Source: Streptomyces sp. CA-278952
GTDB taxonomy: Bacteria > Actinomycetota > Actinomycetes > Streptomycetales > Streptomycetaceae
Reading direction: 5' to 3'
Assembly: GCF_028747205.1 (NCBI RefSeq)
Contig: NZ_CP112880.1
Span: 3,348,001 to 3,412,000, forward strand
Length of the DNA stretch: 64,000 bases
The position numbers and the translations under genes were made by a program. The notes under the pieces are model-generated. The model searched no databases. It had not been told where the DNA came from and was given only the letters and a program-made list of their open reading frames with translations. This document shows, piece after piece, positions 60,181-64,000 of this stretch. Every line of letters starts with the position of its first letter. The first letter of the stretch is position 1.

Positions 60181-61170
60181 CTACCAGGCGAAGGCCTCCG
60201 GCGAAGGCCCCGGGCCAGGGAAGATCTCCTCCAGGCCCGTGAGGACGGCCTCCGGGAGGTCCAGTTCCAGGGCGCGCAGGGCGCTGTCCAGCTGGTCGGC
60301 GGTGCGCGGGCCGACGATCGGGCCCGTGATGCCGGGGCGGGTCAGCAGCCAGGCCAGGGCCGCTTCGCCGGGTTCCAGGCCGTGCTTGTCGAGCAGGTCC
60401 TCGTACGCCTGGAGCTGGGACCGGGTGGCGGGGTCGGCCAGGGCGTCGGCGGCGCGGCCCGAGGCGCGGCGGCCGCCCTCGGTCGTCTTCCTGATGACTC
60501 CGCCCAGCAGGCCGCCGTGCAGCGGCGACCACGGGATGACACCGAGGCCGTAGTCCTGCGCGGCCGGGATGACCTCCATCTCGGCGCGGCGCTCGGCGAG
60601 GTTGTAGATGCACTGCTCGCTGACCAGGCCGAGCGAGCCCCGTCGGGCGGCCTGCTCGTTGGCCTGGGCGATCTTGTAGCCGGGGAAGTTCGACGAACCG
60701 GCGTACAGGATCTTGCCCTGCTGGACCAGGACGTCGATCGCCTGCCAGATCTCGTCGAAGGGCGTGTTCCGGTCGACGTGGTGGAACTGGTACAGGTCGA
60801 TGTGGTCGGTCTGGAGACGCTTGAGCGAGGCGTCGACCGCGCGCCGGATGTTCACGGCGGAGAGCTTGTCGTGGTTCGGCCAGGCATCGCCGTCGGCGGC
60901 CATGTTCCCGTACATCTTGGTGGCCAGGACCACCTTGTCCCGCCGACCGCCGCCCTGGGCGAACCAGGTGCCGATGATCTCCTCGGTGCGGCCCTTGTTC
61001 TCGCCCCAGCCGTAGACGTTGGCCGTGTCGAAGAAGTTCAGGCCCGCGCCGAGCGCGGAGTCCATGATGGCGTGGCTGTCCGACTCGTTGGTCTGCGGGC
61101 CGAAGTTCATCGTCCCGAGGACGAGCCGGCTGACCTTGAGTCCCGTGCGTCCGAGCTGTGTGTACTTCAT
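60181..61170 (-). CDS. Aldo/keto reductase
   Basis: A 329-residue AKR with the full tetrad: Asp 48 and Tyr 53 (FFDTANVYGWGENKGRTEE), Lys 85 (VVLATKMYG) and His 130 (DLYQFHH). NADPH binding is by the C-terminal WSPLHGGLLGG and GPRTADQLDSAL. It resembles YakC/general stress AKRs of streptomycetes. ATG 61170. Substrate unknown. Confidence 0.94.
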   Translation of the reverse strand: MKYTQLGRTGLKVSRLVLGTMNFGPQTNESDSHAIMDSALGAGLNFFDTANVYGWGENKGRTEEIIGTWFAQGGGRRDKVVLATKMYGNMAADGDAWPNHDKLSAVNIRRAVDASLKRLQTDHIDLYQFHHVDRNTPFDEIWQAIDVLVQQGKILYAGSSNFPGYKIAQANEQAARRGSLGLVSEQCIYNLAERRAEMEVIPAAQDYGLGVIPWSPLHGGLLGGVIRKTTEGGRRASGRAADALADPATRSQLQAYEDLLDKHGLEPGEAALAWLLTRPGITGPIVGPRTADQLDSALRALELDLPEAVLTGLEEIFPGPGPSPEAFAW

Positions 61171-61264
61171 GACGCCCCAGCCAACTCCTTCGAGTCCACT
61201 CCAGGCAAGCATGTACGCCGACGGACGCGCCGTGCGGGCACGGCTTCCCGGCGGCCCGCCGGTA

Positions 61265-61354
61265 TCAGCCGCCCAGGGCGGCCCCGACGGCGACGACGAC
61301 GAACATCAGCACGAGCACGGCCGCCATGATGCGGTTTCTGGTCTTCGGGTCCAC
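61265..61354 (-). CDS. Tiny single-pass membrane protein (29 residues)
   Basis: Too short for most gene finders. From GTG 61354 it encodes DPKTRNRIMAAVLVLMFVVV then AVGAALGG and a TGA at 61265. A short basic N-terminus and one perfect TM helix are typical of the small conserved streptomycete membrane peptides. AAGG is immediately before the start, which is a weak point. Confidence 0.55.
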   Translation of the reverse strand: MDPKTRNRIMAAVLVLMFVVVAVGAALGG

Positions 61355-61376
61355 CCTTCGAGCGTAACGGCACCGC

Positions 61377-61592
61377 TCACCGGCCGAGCGCCCAGGCCCG
61401 CACCGTCTCGTAGCGCGGCCGCTCCCCCGGCACCCCGGACACCGGCGGATCGCTCCGTACGAGACTCAGCTCACCGGCCTCCCAGCGTTCCCCCTCGAAC
61501 CCCGCCGGCGCCGCGGTGAAGGGCCGCAGGTCCGCCTCGCCCCGGCTCCGGGCCGGCGTGAGGTGCGGGGTGCAGCGGCGGTGGCTGCTCAT
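61377..61592 (-). pseudogene. Fragment of 2'-5' RNA ligase / cyclic phosphodiesterase ThpR
   Basis: A 71-residue frame encodes the C-terminal part of the 2H phosphoesterase fold: HLTPARSRGEADLRPF, FEGERWEAGELSLVRSD, YETVRAWALG. Complete ThpR has about 190 residues and two HxT motifs; only the second is present. It may be a remnant or a very short paralogue. It is divergent from the Uma2 gene. Confidence 0.65.
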
Positions 61593-61694
61593 GCGCGCGA
61601 GTCTCGCAGGTCCGGGCGTGTCCGGGGCGCCGGGCCTATCGTTGTACTACGCGGCTGCCCGCACGCCCGTGCGGCAGCGGGGAGGAGCGGCACG

Positions 61695-62279
61695 ATGACC
61701 GTCGTAGACACCGACAGGATCGACATGGCCGACATCAGCGACGAGCGCACCCTGGACATGATGTTCGAGTGGCTTGAGCCCGTCCCCGAGGGATTCAAGG
61801 TCGAGATCGTCGAGGGGAACGTCTATATGTCGCCACAGCGGGACACGCACTGGCGGATCATCTTGGGCATCATCAGGCAGCTGCTGCCCCGCTATCAGGA
61901 GGACCGGCTCCTTTCCGACGTACGCATCGACTTCCCCGGCCTCCTCAACGGCTTCGCCTCCGATGTCGCAGCCCTTGCCGCAGGCGCCGCCAAGACCGCC
62001 GACGGCCGCTGGCGCTACCAGGACATCGAATTCGTCGCCGAGGTGATCTCCCGGAGCACCGCCGCCAACGACTACGGCTCCAAGAAGGCCACCTACGCGC
62101 TCGCCGGTGTCCCCGTCTACCTCATCGTCGATCCGTACACCGGCACCTGGCACCTGCACACCCTCCCGAAGGAGGACGAGTACCGCAGTGTCCTGAGTCT
62201 CGACTTCGGCACCCCGGTCGACCTCTCCTCGACCGTCGTCGGCCTCGTCCTCGCGACCGACGCCTTCCCCCGCGACTGA
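61695..62279 (+). CDS. Uma2 family (DUF820) restriction-endonuclease-fold protein
   Basis: A 194-residue Uma2 protein. The helical N-terminus (DERTLDMMFEWLEPVPEGFK) leads to VEIVEGNVYMSPQRD, SDVAALAAG (Ser replaces the usual Pro of PD), EFVAEVISRSTAANDYGSKK and YALAGVPVYLIVDPYTGTW. The E-x-S and Lys of the PD-ExK core remain. ATG 61695 follows GGGAGGAG. It is a second, divergent family member in the window. Confidence 0.88.
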   Translation: MTVVDTDRIDMADISDERTLDMMFEWLEPVPEGFKVEIVEGNVYMSPQRDTHWRIILGIIRQLLPRYQEDRLLSDVRIDFPGLLNGFASDVAALAAGAAKTADGRWRYQDIEFVAEVISRSTAANDYGSKKATYALAGVPVYLIVDPYTGTWHLHTLPKEDEYRSVLSLDFGTPVDLSSTVVGLVLATDAFPRD

Positions 62280-62331
62280 CCCGCGACTGACCCGCGTCCG
62301 CCCTGGCGACCGACCCCGCCCGGGCATACGA

Positions 62332-62368
62332 GAACCGCCCTCCTCCCGGTCCGGGAGGAGGGCGGTTC
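62332..62368. terminator. Bidirectional hairpin terminator
   Basis: Two 18-bp perfectly complementary arms (62332-62349, 62351-62368) lie between the convergent Uma2 and MFS genes, folding with a small CGGTCCG-type loop. Confidence 0.82.
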
Positions 62369-62376
62369 CGTGCGGG

Positions 62377-63711
62377 TCACGCCGCCGTCGCCAGCTGCTC
62401 GCGCGGGACGAAGCGGACGTGCGGGCGGCCCGGGCGGAGGTCGACCTTCAGGCGGAGGCCGCCGACGCGGGCGAGGGCGAAGCCGACGCCCAGGGCGGCG
62501 ACCACCGAGATCGCGCCGCCGGCCGCGAAGCCGGTTCGGGGGCCGTACGTGTCGCTGATCCAGCCGACGATCGGGGCGCCCACCGGCGTACCCCCGGCGA
62601 AGACCATCATGTACAGGCTCATCACCCGGCCCCGCATCTCCGGGTCGGCGGCCATCTGGACGCTCGTGTTCGCGGTGATGTTCGTGGTCAGGCCGAGCAT
62701 GCCGATCGGGACCAGCAGGATCGAGAACATCCAGACCGACGGGGACAGCGAGGCGGCGATCTCCAGCAGCCCGAACGCCGTGCCCGCGATCACCAGCATC
62801 CGCAGCCGCGTGGAGCGGCGGCGGGCCGAGAGCAGCGCGCCGGCCAGCGAACCGGCCGCCATGAGGATGTTGAAGAACGAGTACAGGCCGGCGCCGCCGT
62901 CGAAGATCTCGTCGGCGTAGGCGGTCAGCCAGATCGGGAAGTTGAAGCCGAACGTGCCGACGAAGCCGACCAGGACGATCGGCCAGATCAGCTCGGGGCG
63001 GCCCTTCACGTAGCGCAGGCCCTCGCGGAGCTGGCCCTTGGCGCGGGGGACGGTCACCGAGGCGTGCATCTCGTTGGTGCGCATCATCAGCAGGCCGACG
63101 AGCGGGGCCAGGAAGGAGAGGCCGTTGAGCAGGAAGGCCCAGCCACTGCCGACCGTGGTGATCAGGACGCCCGCGACGGCGGGGCCGATGAGCCGGGCGG
63201 ACTGGAAGTTCGCCGAGTTCAGGCTGACCGCGTTGCGCAGTTGCGCGGGGCCGACCATCTCGGAGACGAACGACTGACGGGCCGGGTTGTCGACGACGGT
63301 CACCATGCCGAGGAGGAAGGCGACCAGATAGACGTGCCAGACCTCCACGACACCGGACAGGGTCAGGACGGCCAGCGCGATGCCGCACAGGCCGAGCAGG
63401 GCCTGGCTGACGAGCAGTATCTGCCGCTTCGGCAGGCGGTCGGCTATGACGCCGCCGTACAGGCCGAAGAGGAGCATGGGGAGGAACTGGAGGGCCGTGG
63501 TGATGCCCACGGCCGTCGCGGAACCCGTCAGGCTCAGCACGAGCCAGTCCTGCGTGATGCGGGACATCCAGGTACCGGTGTTGGAGATCACGGCGCCCGT
63601 GGCGAACAGGCGGTAGTTACGGATCTTCAGCGACGAGAAGGTCCCGCCGGTCTTGCTCTCGTGGGTGGAAGTCGGTGCGGGGGCGGAGTCTGCTCCGGAT
63701 CCCGTACTCAA
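62377..63711 (-). CDS. MFS transporter (DHA3/enterobactin-exporter type)
   Basis: A 444-residue MFS protein with 12 TM helices. The motif A-like loop GLYGGVIADRLPKRQILLVS and PARQSFVSEMVGPAQLRNAV are typical of MFS_3 exporters. TTG 63711 is chosen with AGGAGG at about 10 nt. A MarR gene upstream in the same direction suggests an efflux pump under MarR control. Confidence 0.93.
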   Translation of the reverse strand: MSTGSGADSAPAPTSTHESKTGGTFSSLKIRNYRLFATGAVISNTGTWMSRITQDWLVLSLTGSATAVGITTALQFLPMLLFGLYGGVIADRLPKRQILLVSQALLGLCGIALAVLTLSGVVEVWHVYLVAFLLGMVTVVDNPARQSFVSEMVGPAQLRNAVSLNSANFQSARLIGPAVAGVLITTVGSGWAFLLNGLSFLAPLVGLLMMRTNEMHASVTVPRAKGQLREGLRYVKGRPELIWPIVLVGFVGTFGFNFPIWLTAYADEIFDGGAGLYSFFNILMAAGSLAGALLSARRRSTRLRMLVIAGTAFGLLEIAASLSPSVWMFSILLVPIGMLGLTTNITANTSVQMAADPEMRGRVMSLYMMVFAGGTPVGAPIVGWISDTYGPRTGFAAGGAISVVAALGVGFALARVGGLRLKVDLRPGRPHVRFVPREQLATAA

Positions 63712-63846
63712 AAGGGTTCGCCTCCTCGGGCGTCTGCGGCGTTCGGTCCGACGAGGACGTGACGACGGGCGCTCCGGCGGTGATCCGGGGCGGACCGGCT
63801 GGTGCTTCCGGTCCGGCGGCGGATCACCGTCGGCGCGCCCGCGGGG

Positions 63847-64000
63847 TCACAGGTGGGCGAGCTTCTCCAACACGGGCGCGGCGGCCCGAAGCGTCTCCCA
63901 CTCGTCCTCGTCCAGGCCCTCGGCGAGGTGGGACAGCCAGGCGTTCCGCTTGACGCGGCTCTCCGCGAGCATGGCCTCGGCCTGCTCGGTCTGGCTGACC
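63847..64000 (-). CDS. MarR family regulator, C-terminal part
   Basis: The 50 visible residues (VSQTEQAEAMLAESRVKRNA, WLSHLAEGLDEDEWETLRAA, APVLEKLAHL) are the C-terminal dimerisation helices of a MarR regulator; the DNA-binding domain lies outside the window. It reads toward the MFS exporter (136 bp), which it probably controls. Confidence 0.8.
   Translation of the reverse strand, partial: VSQTEQAEAMLAESRVKRNAWLSHLAEGLDEDEWETLRAAAPVLEKLAHL

Overview
The window is a high-GC actinomycete chromosome segment, almost certainly from a Streptomyces species. Coding sequence is dense with strong G/C third-position bias, GTG and TTG starts are frequent, and genes are often coupled by 4-bp ATGA or GTGA overlaps. 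It also carries three loci typical of streptomycetes: a cvn conservon, a gvpOAFGYZJLSK gas-vesicle operon, and HTH/DUF397/DUF574 regulatory modules. No rRNA, tRNA or CRISPR array was seen.

Left part (1-8.8 kb): the start of an FAD-binding oxidase runs off the left edge. Next comes a conservon: a short CvnA histidine-kinase-like protein, roadblock CvnB, DUF742 CvnC and GTPase-like CvnD, followed by two coupled cytochromes P450. The first P450 resembles CYP157 and has lost the ExxR arginine; the second resembles CYP154. Phosphoserine aminotransferase and a Uma2-family nuclease-fold protein follow.

8.8-15.5 kb: a complete leftward gas-vesicle operon, gvpO-A-F-G-Y-Z-J-L-S-K, with an Asp23-family gene downstream. 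Several of its products (GvpA, GvpY, GvpZ, Asp23) end in an acidic tract followed by a basic tail. A three-copy 49-bp tandem repeat lies upstream of gvpO.

15.5-33.5 kb: housekeeping and accessory genes. They include a methyltransferase, a lipoprotein, a small secreted protein, a beta-hydroxyacid-dehydrogenase-like reductase with an operator-like dyad, a plasmid/phage-like helix-turn-helix protein and a decayed patch with truncated genes at 20.6-21.7 kb. A DrrAB-type exporter is divergent from a TetR gene, with three 15-bp operator-like dyads spaced exactly 21 bp apart. A GH3 beta-glucosidase is also divergent from its own TetR gene.

33.5-50 kb: an accessory-rich stretch. It holds an FtsX-permease remnant, a CPBP protease, two DUF574 SAM-methyltransferases, a second helix-turn-helix paralogue beside a Phd/RelE toxin-antitoxin pair, and a secreted HNH nuclease. 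It also has an XRE-DUF397 pair fused to an IS5-type transposase remnant, a trypsin-fold FG-GAP protein lacking the catalytic His and Ser, an XRE/DUF574 operon, and a PucR-like regulator.

50-64 kb: a TetR/hydrolase divergent pair, an SDR, and a membrane Ser/Thr kinase fused to an extracellular solute-binding domain. A phospholipid operon follows (PAP2-diacylglycerol-kinase fusion, YihY, PAP2), then an aldo/keto reductase, a second Uma2 protein, an MFS exporter and the end of a MarR regulator.
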